Assembly: GCF_900101465.1 (NCBI RefSeq)
Contig: NZ_FMZM01000018.1
Span: 36,307 to 100,306, forward strand
DNA length: 64,000 nucleotides
Source of the DNA: Nocardioides lianchengensis
Lineage (GTDB): Bacteria > Actinomycetota > Actinomycetes > Propionibacteriales > Nocardioidaceae
Direction: 5' to 3'
Below the pieces are notes generated by a model. The model made no database searches. It was not told where the DNA came from and saw nothing but the letters and a program-made list of their open reading frames with translations. The position numbers and the translations under genes are program-made. Below, piece by piece: positions 44,406 through 52,792 of this stretch. Within the stretch, counting starts at the first letter, position 1, and each line of letters starts with the position of its first letter.

Positions 44406-45329
44406 TCAGCCGTGCCGGCCGCCGCGGCCACCACGGTGGCCCCGGTCGCCGCCGTCGCCGCGACCGCCCCGGTCACCGCGGTCGCCCCGGTCGCCCCGGT
44501 CGCCCCGGTCGCCGCCGTCGCCGCGACCGCCCCGGTCACCGCGGTCGTCGTGGCCACCGCCGTTCCGGTCGTCACGCCCACCACGACCCTCGCGGCCGCC
44601 CCGCTCGTCACGGTTGCCGCGGTCGTCACGGCTGCCGCGATCACCCCGGTCGCCCCGGCCGCCGCGGTGGTCGCGATCGTCACGGTCACCCTGGTGACCG
44701 TGACCACGGTGGTCACGCCCGTCGCCCTTGGAGCCCTTGGAGTCGCTGGAGCCCTTGGAGTCGCCGGAGCCCTTGGAGTCGCTGGAGCCCTTCGGCCCGT
44801 TCGGGGTCGGACTGGGGTCCGAGTCGTCGTCCCCGGCGGTCGGGTCGGTCGGGACCGCCCCGGCCCCCGTCGCGGGCGGCGCGGGCGTGGTGGGCGCGGC
44901 GGGCGTGGTGACGGGAGCGACGGGAGCGACGGGAGCGACGGGCGGGGTCACCGGGATCGGCTCGGCCGCCAAGGGCAGCCCCGCGGCCTTCGCCGGGGCG
45001 CCGACGTCGCGGCGACCCTTCCCGGGACGGTCGGACCCGGCCGGCGCCGAGGAGGTCGCGGGGGCCGGCGTCGTGGGCGCGGCGGCGGACGGCTCGACCG
45101 GGGCGGGCGCCTCGGGCAGCCGGGTGCCACCGACCACGGCCTGGGAGTCCGGGCCGGAGCTGGTGAACGGGAGGTCGGGCAGGCCGGGGATCTTCTCGTC
45201 GAGGCCGGTCAGGGCGAGACCGGCGGCGACGGTGAAGATGCCGGCGCCCAGGCCGAGCCCGATCAGGCTCAGGCGGGCGTCCCGGCGACCCGAGGCGGGT
45301 CGCGCAGGACGGCGGGGGAAGACAGACAC
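44406..45329 (-). CDS. Membrane-anchored protein with Ser/Lys/Gly repeats and an Arg-Gly-Asp-rich tail
   Basis: A 307-residue protein. Residues 1-20 are basic, one membrane helix spans about 20-42, residues 50-150 are A/P/T-rich, then come three copies of SDSKGS-type repeats (KGSSDSKGSGDSKGSSDSKG), and the last 105 residues consist almost only of R, G, D and H, with many RGD and DRG triplets. The positive-inside rule puts the tail outside the cell. The tail is a polyampholyte with no fold expected. DNA repeats underlie it (18-base and 9-base units). It is upstream of the low-complexity partner gene. Function unknown. Confidence 0.65.
   Translation of the reverse strand: MSVFPRRPARPASGRRDARLSLIGLGLGAGIFTVAAGLALTGLDEKIPGLPDLPFTSSGPDSQAVVGGTRLPEAPAPVEPSAAAPTTPAPATSSAPAGSDRPGKGRRDVGAPAKAAGLPLAAEPIPVTPPVAPVAPVAPVTTPAAPTTPAPPATGAGAVPTDPTAGDDDSDPSPTPNGPKGSSDSKGSGDSKGSSDSKGSKGDGRDHRGHGHQGDRDDRDHRGGRGDRGDRGSRDDRGNRDERGGREGRGGRDDRNGGGHDDRGDRGGRGDGGDRGDRGDRGDRGDRGGRGDGGDRGHRGGRGGRHG
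44730..44792. repeat. 18-base minisatellite inside the low-complexity gene
   Basis: The unit GGAGCCCTTGGAGTCGCT occurs at 44730, 44748 (last base C) and 44766, with a partial fourth copy at 44784. It encodes the SDSKGS repeats. Nine-base repeats also occur near 44470-44520 (CGGTCGCCC) and 44919-44945 (GACGGGAGC). Length change by slippage would keep the frame. Confidence 0.85.
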
Positions 45330-45444
45330 GAGCGAACTCCCGGGATACGTGCTCGACGGAACTCCACCACGGTACTGGCGCCGGACCGCACTCCTGCTGC
45401 CCGGCGGCCATTCCTGATCGAATCTTGACGATCCCCGGAGACGA

Positions 45445-45480
45445 CGCAGGGCCCGACCCCCGGAGGGGTCGGGCCCTGCG
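45445..45480 (-). terminator. Terminator hairpin after the HU gene
   Basis: CGCAGGGCCCGACCCC pairs perfectly with GGGGTCGGGCCCTGCG, 16 base pairs around a four-base loop CGGA. It lies 15 bases past the HU stop codon and is the strongest hairpin in this part. Confidence 0.85.
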
Positions 45481-45495
45481 GGCTACGTCGGCTGG

Positions 45496-45771
45496 TCAGC
45501 CGGCGACGGCCTGCTTGAAGGCCGAGCCGGCCTTGAACGCCGGAGCCTTGCTCGCCGCGATCTGGATCTCGGCGCCGGTCTGGGGGTTGCGGCCGGTCCG
45601 GGCGGAGCGCTCGCGCGCCTCGAACGTGCCGAAGCCGGGGATGGTCACCTTGTCGCCACCGGCGACAGCCTTGGTGATCGCCTGGAGGGTCGCCTCCAGG
45701 GCCCGGTCGGCCTCGGCCGCACTGGAACCGGTCGCCTCGGCAATGGCGTCCCGAAGCTGGGCCTTGTTCAT
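45496..45771 (-). CDS. hup: HU-family DNA-binding protein
   Basis: A 91-residue HU protein: MNKAQLRDAIAEATGSSAAE, the VTIPGFGTFEARERSARTGR arm base, the DNA-intercalating RNPQTG turn and the AAFKAGSAFK-type ending (PAFKAGSAFKQAV). It is the short form without the Lys/Ala-rich C-terminal tail of mycobacterial HupB. It bends and compacts DNA. AGGAG lies before the ATG and a strong terminator follows. Confidence 0.94.
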   Translation of the reverse strand: MNKAQLRDAIAEATGSSAAEADRALEATLQAITKAVAGGDKVTIPGFGTFEARERSARTGRNPQTGAEIQIAASKAPAFKAGSAFKQAVAG

Positions 45772-45928
45772 CTGAGCTCCTCTGTGCTGAGAATGATGAT
45801 CGAATCTTCGACATCGTAGGTGATCGCGCCCACCAAAGGGCAGTCAGCGCGCGGGGCGTCGCCCACGACGAACGCCCCGCCGAGCGTACGACGTCCCCCG
45901 TCCCGCCTGCACGCAGGCACCGCGATCG

Positions 45929-46090
45929 TCAGGCGGACCAGCGCACGGAGTCGTGGATGAGGTCGGCCAGCGAGTGCACGCCGACGAGGTCGGAGCGGTG
46001 CTCGAGCAGCTCGCTGACGGCCTGCCAGTGACGCAGGACCGAGTCCTCGCGACGACGGCGGACGGGGGACGGCTCGGTGTCGACGGACAT
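45929..46090 (-). CDS. Small hypothetical protein, 53 residues
   Basis: The frame MSVDTEPSPVRRRREDSVLR continues through HWQAVSELLEHRSDLVGVHS and LADLIHDSVRWSA to a TGA. GGAGCTCCTC precedes the ATG at proper distance, and an AT-rich stretch, rare here, lies upstream as a likely promoter. It is mostly helix with a basic N-terminus. I do not recognise a family. It is too small for routine calling but has good start signals. Confidence 0.55.
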   Translation of the reverse strand: MSVDTEPSPVRRRREDSVLRHWQAVSELLEHRSDLVGVHSLADLIHDSVRWSA

Positions 46091-46276
46091 GAGGAGCTCC
46101 TCTCGGAAGGATCGTGAGCCCTCATCTTAGACCAGTAATTCACTATAGATAAGCCAATTTTGATCGATGCGCCCGCGGCCGCGCCGCGGGCAGCTCGGCG
46201 AAGCCGGGACGGGTCGGGCCGCCGCCCCGGACCCGAGAGGACCGGGGCGACGACCCGTCGTACGGCGTGGAGGCTG

Positions 46277-47989
46277 CTAGCGCTTCGTGACGCGCACGGT
46301 GTCGGACCGGGTCGCGGAGCCACCCGCGCCGGTCACCGTGGCGACGACCCGGACGGTGCCCTTCGACGCCTTGCGGGTCTTGAGCCGGACGGTGCCGCCG
46401 GAGGCGCCGACCTTCTTGCTGGCCAGGGTTCGGCTGCCCTTGAGCAGGCGGACCGTGACCGTCGTTCCACCCGAGGCCGCCACGGCGACCGGGAGGCCGC
46501 GCCGGCGCAGGTCGGCCAGTGAGATGCGCGAGGCGCCCGCGACGACCGACACGGCGGGCTTCAGCGGGTCGGGATCACCGGGCTCCCCCGGACCGGGCAG
46601 CACGCTGGGCGTGCGGCCGAGCATCGTGAGGAACAGGTCGGTCTGGTCGATCACGCCGGTGACGTTGGCCGCCTGCGGTCCCGAGGCGGCGACCCGGATC
46701 TGCGTGCCCGTGTGGTCGGAGCCGACCGCGTTGGTGGAGTACGCGACCGACATCGGGTCGCCGTCGGCCGTCTGCACGGTCGCGCGCTGGACACCGTCGT
46801 CGGCGTTGCCGGCGATGATCTGCGTCGAGTGCGCGTGGTCGCCCGTCACGATGATCAGCGTGTCGGGGTTGGCCTCCTGGTAGGACAACGCGACGGCGAC
46901 CGTCTCGTCGAGCTCCTTCAGGTCGCCGATGGCGCCGCAGATGTCCGAGGCGTGCTCCTGCTTGTCGATCATCGCGCTCTCGGTCTGCAGGAAGAAGCCC
47001 TTGTCGTTGTCGAGCAGCGCGATGGCCTTCTCGGTCATCAGCGACAGGTCGGGCTGGGCACCGCGGTCGGCCTCCTCGCAGCGCGTCGTCGGGCCGCCCG
47101 CGCCGGCGGCGCTCGCCACCAGCGGCTGGTACATCGGCGTCATGTTGCCGCCGTTGAAGAGCCCGAGGACCGGGCCCTGGTCGAGCGAGGTGACGGCGGC
47201 GAGCTGGGCGGTGTTCTCGACCAGCCGGTAGCCGTGCTGCTGCTGGGCGTAGGCCAGCGTGGTCGTGGCCGGGTTGGCGTCGATCGGCGTGGTGAACCGG
47301 TCCTTGCCGCCACCGAGCAGCACGTCGATCTGGTGGTCGACGAGCTGCTCGGAGATCGATCCGGGGCCACCCTGCCCCTTGGTCTCGCTGGGGCAGGTGG
47401 CCGCGGCGTTCGTGGTGCTCTGGCAGGCGCGCTGGCTGATGTGCGACGCGGCCGCCGCGGGGGTGGCGTCGGTGATCTCGGCGGTGCTGACGTTGCCGAC
47501 GCGCTTGCCCTGCGCCTGGAACTTCTCCAGGACCGTCTCGTAGTTGGTCCCGGGCACCGCCGCGGCGGTGCTCGGGCCCTGCGAGATCCGGCCGTCGACG
47601 GTCTTCTTGCCGGTCGACCAGCCGCTCGCGGTGGGGGCGGAGTCGGAGACGTAGGCGATCGGGTAGTCCGGGCCCGCGCCGACCTTGAGGCCGTACGTCG
47701 TCATCGCGCCGGTGAACGGCAGCGCGTCGAGGGCGGGGAAGCGTCCGCCGGCGCCGTACTCGTAGTTGCGGGCGGCGGTGATCATGGAGTCGTCCATCCC
47801 GTCGCCGATGATCAGGATGACGTTGCGGGGCTTGCTGGGGTCCACCTGGGCGGCGAGCTCCGCGGACCGCTCCTTCGTGAAGCCCTGCTCGACGGGGTCC
47901 GGGATGGCGGCGGTGGCCGCCACGGTGCCGGCAGCGACGACGGACGCGAGGGCGCCGATCGCCAGCACGGTGCGCTTCTTGACCTGCAC
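46277..47989 (-). CDS. Secreted alkaline phosphatase (PhoA type)
   Basis: A 570-residue alkaline phosphatase. The signal peptide MQVKKRTVLAIGALASVVAA is followed by ILIIGDGMDDSMITAARNYE (first metal Asp), the nucleophile serine in VSDSAPTASGWSTGKKT, TESAMIDKQEHASD and TGDHAHS (metal sites), and SDHTGTQIRVAASGP. The C-terminal 100 residues form an Ig-like, Lys/Arg-rich beta domain that may bind the cell wall. The GTG start follows a run of eight C between it and the AAAGGA ribosome-binding site. Likely a phosphate-scavenging enzyme, but no Pho box was recognised. Confidence 0.9.
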   Translation of the reverse strand: MQVKKRTVLAIGALASVVAAGTVAATAAIPDPVEQGFTKERSAELAAQVDPSKPRNVILIIGDGMDDSMITAARNYEYGAGGRFPALDALPFTGAMTTYGLKVGAGPDYPIAYVSDSAPTASGWSTGKKTVDGRISQGPSTAAAVPGTNYETVLEKFQAQGKRVGNVSTAEITDATPAAAASHISQRACQSTTNAAATCPSETKGQGGPGSISEQLVDHQIDVLLGGGKDRFTTPIDANPATTTLAYAQQQHGYRLVENTAQLAAVTSLDQGPVLGLFNGGNMTPMYQPLVASAAGAGGPTTRCEEADRGAQPDLSLMTEKAIALLDNDKGFFLQTESAMIDKQEHASDICGAIGDLKELDETVAVALSYQEANPDTLIIVTGDHAHSTQIIAGNADDGVQRATVQTADGDPMSVAYSTNAVGSDHTGTQIRVAASGPQAANVTGVIDQTDLFLTMLGRTPSVLPGPGEPGDPDPLKPAVSVVAGASRISLADLRRRGLPVAVAASGGTTVTVRLLKGSRTLASKKVGASGGTVRLKTRKASKGTVRVVATVTGAGGSATRSDTVRVTKR

Positions 47990-48096
47990 GGGGGGGGTCC
48001 TTTCGGATCGGATGTCTCTCGAACCGTTCCGCCGCCCGGCGTACGGGCGGCGGTCCCCGTCTGTCGATCAGGTGACCGATGGGTGTCCTGGCGGGT

Positions 48097-48399
48097 TCAG
48101 CCGGCGCACACCACCCGCAGCTCGCGCACCTCGTAGGGGTCGCCCTGAGTGTCGCGGCGGCGGACCAGGCGCAGCGGCGCCTCGTGCCCCTCGCCCGGGC
48201 CGCTGAAGACCAGGAAGGTGATCTCGTGGCTGTCCTCGACGAGCGGCACCAGGTGCCCGGGGCGCCCGGAGACCTGCCAGGTGCCACCGCTGAACCGGCG
48301 GCGGAACCGCAGCTCCAGCTGGCTGCCGGCGGACAGCTCCACCACCTGACCGGCGGCGGGGTCCTCGACGACGTGGACGCGGGGACGGGTCGAGCTCAT
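48097..48399 (-). CDS. Small hypothetical protein, possibly chagasin-like
   Basis: A 100-residue protein starting at ATG 48399 with GGAGGAAA upstream. The pattern VVELSAGSQLELRFRRRFSG, GGTWQV, EITFLVFSGPGEGHEAPLRL and a beta-strand end resembles chagasin-type cysteine protease inhibitors (inhibitor I42), but the similarity is weak and the NPTTGY loop is not clear. No signal peptide. It follows the TPR-BTAD regulator on the same strand. Confidence 0.55.
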   Translation of the reverse strand: MSSTRPRVHVVEDPAAGQVVELSAGSQLELRFRRRFSGGTWQVSGRPGHLVPLVEDSHEITFLVFSGPGEGHEAPLRLVRRRDTQGDPYEVRELRVVCAG

Positions 48400-48460
48400 G
48401 ATTTCCTCCGAGGGGATCGAGTGGAGCACCACTGTCGGACCCGACCCTTGAAGAAACCTT

Positions 48461-50563
48461 TCAGTCGCTCCCGGCCAGCTCGTCCCACGTCGTGACGGGG
48501 GCGTCGATCTCCTGCATCCGCAGCGCGTAGGCGCGGTAGTAGCGGCGGGCCTCCCCGTGCCGACGCTCGCCGACCAGCAGCCGCACGGTCGCCTGGTACG
48601 TCGGCTCGTCGTACGGGTCCTCGACCAGGAGCCGGGCCAGCCAGGGCAGCGCTCGCTGCGGGTCCTCGCCGCGGACCAGTGCGAAGGCCAGGGCCCGGAT
48701 CACCTCGTGGCCGACCAGGCTGAGCTGCTCGGCGGCGGTCGCCGCCCAGTCGGCGTAGGTGTCGCCGTCGAGCAGCCGGCCGGTGTGCCGCGCCGCGGCC
48801 GCCTCGAGGAGCGCGACCGCGTCGGGGCGGCCCGCCCGCGCCGCGTCGAGCGCCTCGCGGGCCGCCTGGCGGAACTCGACCGCGTCGATGCTGACCCGCT
48901 CGGTGTCGAGCCGCACGGTCGCCCGGTCGGCCACGACGAAGTGGGAGCTGTCGTGCTCGCGGTCGGGGTCGAGCGCGCTGCGCAGCTGCGAGAGCGCCAC
49001 CGACAGCCGGCTTCCGGTGCCGGTCTCCCCCGGCCACAGCAGCTCGGCGAGCGCGTCCCGGCTGATCGCCGGGCCGTCGTGGACGGCCAGGATCTTCAGG
49101 ATGTCGCGGGCCTTGCGGGAGGTCCACGCGTTGCCGGGCACGGGCGTCCCGTCGCGGTAGACGACGAAGGTGCCGAGCACGTGGACGTGCAGCGCCGCGG
49201 TCCGCTCGCGCGGGCGTACGGCGAGCAGCGGGCCGGCGATGCCCCACGCGTCGTCGTGGACGCCGAGGGCCCGCAGCCGCTGGCGGGCCACCTCCTCACC
49301 GAGCAGGCTGCCGGACAGCCGCGCGACGATGACGTCGTTGACCCGCGCGCGGACCGTGTTCCCGATCGACTCCCAGATCGACGCCGCCTCGGCCAGCCGC
49401 GGGTCGCGGTGGTCGCCCCCGGCGGCGAGCACGCACAGCTCCAGCGCCTCGGCCAGCCGCACCAGGTCCCGGCGCCGGCCGGCCTCGCGGACCGCGCGCT
49501 CGCCGTACGACAGGGCCTGGGGGCGGTCGCCGCTGTGCAGATGCACCCACCCGGCGGCGACGTACGCCGGCACGTGGCCCATCGCCGCGGGCAGCTCCAG
49601 GGTGTCGACCGCGAGCTGGCGGGCGGCGGCCGGGTCGTCGGCGACCCGGCAGACGGCCAGGCCGGCGAGGCTGGGGATCAGACTCTGGGCGTCGCCCTCC
49701 TCCTCGGCGAGCCGGGCCGCCTCCTCGAAGGCCAGCGCGGCCTGGGCGACGTTGCCGCGGGAGCTCTGCAGGGTGCCGAGGAGCTGCCAGGCGTCGGCCA
49801 TCGGTGACTGCACCGACAGCCAGATCGCCCGGGCAGCCTCGGCCTCCAGCAGCGCCTCGTCGAGGCGGCCGATGCCGTGGAGCGCCTCGGCCATGTTGAT
49901 CCGCAGGAGGGCCTGCATGGAGAGGTGGCCGGTCGCCTCGTTGAGCAGCAGGCCGGTCTGGAGGTGCTCGATGGCCTGCGCGTAGCGGGCCTCCTCCAGA
50001 TGGCTGGAGGCCAGGTTGTTGTGGACCCGGGCCTGGGTGAGCAGGTCGCCGCTGGCCTCGGCGTACTCGAGGCAGAGGACGTAGGCCTGCGCGTTGGCGT
50101 GCCGGTCGCCCTCCATCGCCGTCTGCAGCGCCCGGCTCAGCCACGCGAAGGCGAGCGCGCCCGGATCGCCGGTGGCCTCGGCCAGCGCGAGAGCCTGCTC
50201 GGTGTACTTCTCGCACGCCTCGACGTCGCCGCGCTTCCACGCGGTGCCGGCCTGGCAGGCGTAGAGGTGCGCGAGCTCGCGGTCGTCGAGATGGTCGGCG
50301 TCGGCCTGCTCGTAGAAGTGGATGGCCCGGGAGTACATCCCGAGGTGGTGGTGGGTGTAGCCGCAGCGCCAGGCGAACTCGCCGGGGTAGCGGCCGTCGG
50401 GCAGCCGGACCCGGTCGGCGAGACCCGCCCAGTCACGCGTCGAGAGGCGCGAGACGGCGGCGGTCGTGTGGGCGACCACGACCTCGACCAGCTCCGGTCC
50501 GTCCGCGGCCTCCGCGAGCAGCACCAGCAGGTCGGAGCGCACCTCGGGGCGGAACCCGGCCAT
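48461..50563 (-). CDS. TPR / BTAD-domain transcriptional regulator
   Basis: A 700-residue regulator in the reverse order of classical SARPs. Residues 1-440 are tetratricopeptide-like helical repeats (for example YTHHHLGMYSRAIHFYEQAD and NLASSHLEEARYAQAIEHLQ). About 455-560 form an OmpR-type winged helix (VLGTFVVYRDGTPVPGNAWT, LSVALSQLRSALDP). The last 140 residues are the BTAD (ADAEFRQAAREAL-like DAVEFRQAAREALDAARAG, then EPTYQATVRLLVGERRHGEA). The ATG at 50563 is used; a GTG two codons earlier is possible. Target genes are unknown; the downstream small gene may be one. Confidence 0.85.
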   Translation of the reverse strand: MAGFRPEVRSDLLVLLAEAADGPELVEVVVAHTTAAVSRLSTRDWAGLADRVRLPDGRYPGEFAWRCGYTHHHLGMYSRAIHFYEQADADHLDDRELAHLYACQAGTAWKRGDVEACEKYTEQALALAEATGDPGALAFAWLSRALQTAMEGDRHANAQAYVLCLEYAEASGDLLTQARVHNNLASSHLEEARYAQAIEHLQTGLLLNEATGHLSMQALLRINMAEALHGIGRLDEALLEAEAARAIWLSVQSPMADAWQLLGTLQSSRGNVAQAALAFEEAARLAEEEGDAQSLIPSLAGLAVCRVADDPAAARQLAVDTLELPAAMGHVPAYVAAGWVHLHSGDRPQALSYGERAVREAGRRRDLVRLAEALELCVLAAGGDHRDPRLAEAASIWESIGNTVRARVNDVIVARLSGSLLGEEVARQRLRALGVHDDAWGIAGPLLAVRPRERTAALHVHVLGTFVVYRDGTPVPGNAWTSRKARDILKILAVHDGPAISRDALAELLWPGETGTGSRLSVALSQLRSALDPDREHDSSHFVVADRATVRLDTERVSIDAVEFRQAAREALDAARAGRPDAVALLEAAAARHTGRLLDGDTYADWAATAAEQLSLVGHEVIRALAFALVRGEDPQRALPWLARLLVEDPYDEPTYQATVRLLVGERRHGEARRYYRAYALRMQEIDAPVTTWDELAGSD

Positions 50564-50794
50564 GCTCACCCCCCGCGCGACTCGGCGACCTGACAGCAGT
50601 AAACCAAGGCTTCGTCGGGCCTGTCCCGGACTTCGGGCTGCCGTCTCAGCCAGTCGTCGCGCGTCAGCGTGGATCGCTCGGGGTCATAGATCCCTGGTGT
50701 CCGGGACCGGCTGTTCCGCGATCGGCTCCCAGCCTCTAACGTTCGGTCCAGACTATGACGCCCGTCACACAGACGAGCGGGCGAGGGGGTCGTC

Positions 50795-50998
50795 GTGCTG
50801 CTCCATCGGATCCGGTCCTGCGTCCCGTCGGTCGTGCGGTTCCTCCGCGACGGCCTCGTGTGCTCCGGGACCGCCTGGACGTGCGTCCCGGCACAGCCGG
50901 ACGACGGCGCGATCCCTCCCGCCGCGTGCCGCCCGGACCGCAGGGAGGTACGTCGGGGTCTGGCCGAGATCGAGCGCTACCTGGCCACCCACGTCTGA
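50795..50998 (+). CDS. Small hypothetical protein, 67 residues
   Basis: The frame starts at GTG 50795 with GAGGGGG upstream: VLLHRIRSCVPSVVRFLRDG, then three cysteines, ending RREVRRGLAEIERYLATHV. The helical C-terminus with LAEIERYLA is seen in other small actinobacterial proteins, but I cannot name a family. It is convergent with cardiolipin synthase, ten bases apart. The 231 bases before it (50564-50794) form a divergent promoter region; I see no gene there. Confidence 0.45.
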   Translation: MLLHRIRSCVPSVVRFLRDGLVCSGTAWTCVPAQPDDGAIPPAACRPDRREVRRGLAEIERYLATHV

Positions 50999-51008
50999 GG
51001 GCCGCCGA

Positions 51009-52508
51009 CTACTGCAGCGCGGCCGTGAGCCGCATGACGTTGTCGACGTACCGCAGTCCGGCGGGCCGCTGCGACCACTCCTCGCGGGTGAGCTCGCGCG
51101 AGAGGTCCCGGTAGGCGTCCTCGACGGCGCGCAGCCGCGCGACGACCGGCTCGCCCACGAGCATCAGCGAGACCTCGTAGTTCAGCGCGAACGAGCGCAG
51201 GTCCATGTTGCTGGACCCGATCACCGCGACGTCGTCGTCGATGGTGAAGTGCTTCGAGTGCAGCACCGCGGGCGCCGGGTAGAGCCAGATCCGCACCCCG
51301 GCCTCCAGCAGCGCCCGGTAGTACGACGCCTGCGCGTGCCCGACCATGAACTGGTCGGACTGCTCGCTCACGAACAGCTCGATGTCGATCCCCCGTTGGG
51401 CGGCGGTCGTGACGGCGTACAGCAGCGACTCGTCGGGGACGAAGTAGGGGCTGGTCAGCGAGATCCGCCGCGTCGCGCCGTAGATGAGCGTGGTGAACAG
51501 CCGCAGGTTGTTCTCGGCGACGAAGCCGGGTCCGGACGGCACCACCTGCCCGGACACGTCGGTGACCGACCCGGCCCGAGGAGCTGGCCCGGCCACCACC
51601 GTGATGGCGGGGATCTCGCCGGTCTCGGCGTGCCAGTCCGCCGCGAAGACCGCGTCCAGCTCGGCCACGACCGGTCCCTGCAGCCGCACCATGAGCTCGA
51701 CCCACGCCCGGCCGGCCCGCTGGTGGGCCGGCTTGTGGTAGCTCGGCTCGATCAGGTTCTGCGAGCCGGTGAACCCGACCCGACCGTCGACCACCAGCAG
51801 CTTGCGGTGGTTGCGCAGGTCGGGACGGCGGAACCGACCCCGCAGCGGACGGACCGGAAGCATCGCGTGCCAGTCGATCCCGGTCCCCGCCAGGCGGGCG
51901 ACGAAGTCCCGGTAGCCCGCGATCCGGCGCGACCCGAGGTGGTCGAACAGCAGGTGGACCGTCACGCCACGCGCGGCCGCCGCGACCAGCGCGTCGAAGA
52001 CCGGCGCAGTCACGTCGTCCCACGCCGCGATGTAGAACTCGACGTTCACGTAGTCCGTGGCGTCCTCGATCGCGGCCGCCATCTCGGCGATCGACGCCTC
52101 GTAGTCGGCGATCACCTCGACACTGTTGCCCCCCAGCAGCGGGAAGGCCCCGAGTCGGCGGTTGAGCGTCACGACCGACGACAGGTACGCCGGCGCGCCG
52201 GCCGGCAGCGCCACGTCCGTCAGGTCGCCGGCCTGCTGGGCGATCGCCGCGGTGACCGACTCCTGCCGCCTGCGGCGACGCTCCTCGAGCTGGTTGGACC
52301 CGAAGAAGACGAAGGCCACCAGCCCCACCCACGGGCTCAGCAGGATCATCAGCAGCCAGGCCATCCCGGTCGACGGCTTCCGGTTGCCCGGGATGATCCC
52401 GAGGGCCGCGACCCGGATCCCCAGGCCCGCCAGGGCGATCGCGACCACCACGAGCGTGGCGAGCCAGGATCCGGACGGCAGGTCGAGGCCCAGCAGCATC
52501 GGGTTCAC
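51009..52508 (-). CDS. cls: Cardiolipin synthase (phospholipase D family)
   Basis: A 499-residue membrane enzyme. Two N-terminal helices of the PLDc_N type (LATLVVVAIALAGLGIRVAA and GMAWLLMILLSPWVGLVAFV) precede two HKD active-site motifs: NHRKLLVVDGRVGFTGSQN near residue 230 and LHSKHFTIDDDVAVIGSSN near residue 415. Both have complete HxK(x4)D residues. It joins two phosphatidylglycerols, or phosphatidylglycerol and CDP-DAG, into cardiolipin. It is transcribed leftward as a single gene. Confidence 0.92.
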   Translation of the reverse strand: MNPMLLGLDLPSGSWLATLVVVAIALAGLGIRVAALGIIPGNRKPSTGMAWLLMILLSPWVGLVAFVFFGSNQLEERRRRRQESVTAAIAQQAGDLTDVALPAGAPAYLSSVVTLNRRLGAFPLLGGNSVEVIADYEASIAEMAAAIEDATDYVNVEFYIAAWDDVTAPVFDALVAAAARGVTVHLLFDHLGSRRIAGYRDFVARLAGTGIDWHAMLPVRPLRGRFRRPDLRNHRKLLVVDGRVGFTGSQNLIEPSYHKPAHQRAGRAWVELMVRLQGPVVAELDAVFAADWHAETGEIPAITVVAGPAPRAGSVTDVSGQVVPSGPGFVAENNLRLFTTLIYGATRRISLTSPYFVPDESLLYAVTTAAQRGIDIELFVSEQSDQFMVGHAQASYYRALLEAGVRIWLYPAPAVLHSKHFTIDDDVAVIGSSNMDLRSFALNYEVSLMLVGEPVVARLRAVEDAYRDLSRELTREEWSQRPAGLRYVDNVMRLTAALQ

Positions 52509-52624
52509 GCCGCTCAGTCTCGCCGGACGCCGGCCTCGTGGCGAGCGACCAGCAGCGCACGGCGGGCCCCGTCGGTACCCACCAGATCCCCGCGCCGACG
52601 ATCGGCATCAGGACCGGAAACGCG

Positions 52625-52662
52625 ACAAGGCCCGATCCGCATATCTGCAGATCGGGCCTTGT
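52625..52662 (-). terminator. Terminator after the initiator tRNA
   Basis: ACAAGGCCCGATC and GATCGGGCCTTGT form 13 perfect pairs around a 12-base loop, seven bases after the tRNA 3' end. Leftward it is followed by GCGCGTTTCC. Confidence 0.82.
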
Positions 52663-52668
52663 TCCTTG

Positions 52669-52742
52669 TAGCGGGGGCAGGATTTGAACCTGCGACCTCT
52701 GGGTTATGAGCCCAGCGAGCTACCGAGCTGCTCCACCCCGCG
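52669..52742 (-). tRNA. Initiator tRNA-fMet(CAU)
   Basis: A 74-base cloverleaf. The acceptor stem starts CGCGGGG and ends CCCCGCT with A as discriminator, so position 1:72 is a C-U mismatch, a mark of initiator tRNA. The D arm is GAGCAGCTCGGTAGCTC, the anticodon loop is CTCATAA (anticodon CAT) with three G-C pairs (GGG/CCC) next to it, and the T arm is GCAGGTTCAAATCCTGC. CCA is not encoded. A terminator follows. Confidence 0.96.
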
Positions 52743-52792
52743 TCGGTGAACAGAACATTACGACACGGGCGGGAGCGACTCCAAATCGGGGG

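Noticed and set aside
44406..45329. Collagen-like triple-helix protein.
   Set aside because: The tail is rich in G, R and D but lacks a regular Gly-X-Y register and proline.
48000..48096. A Pho box ahead of the alkaline phosphatase gene.
   Set aside because: GGTCACC and GGTTCG pieces occur but not as two direct repeats with the 11-base spacing of actinobacterial PhoP sites.
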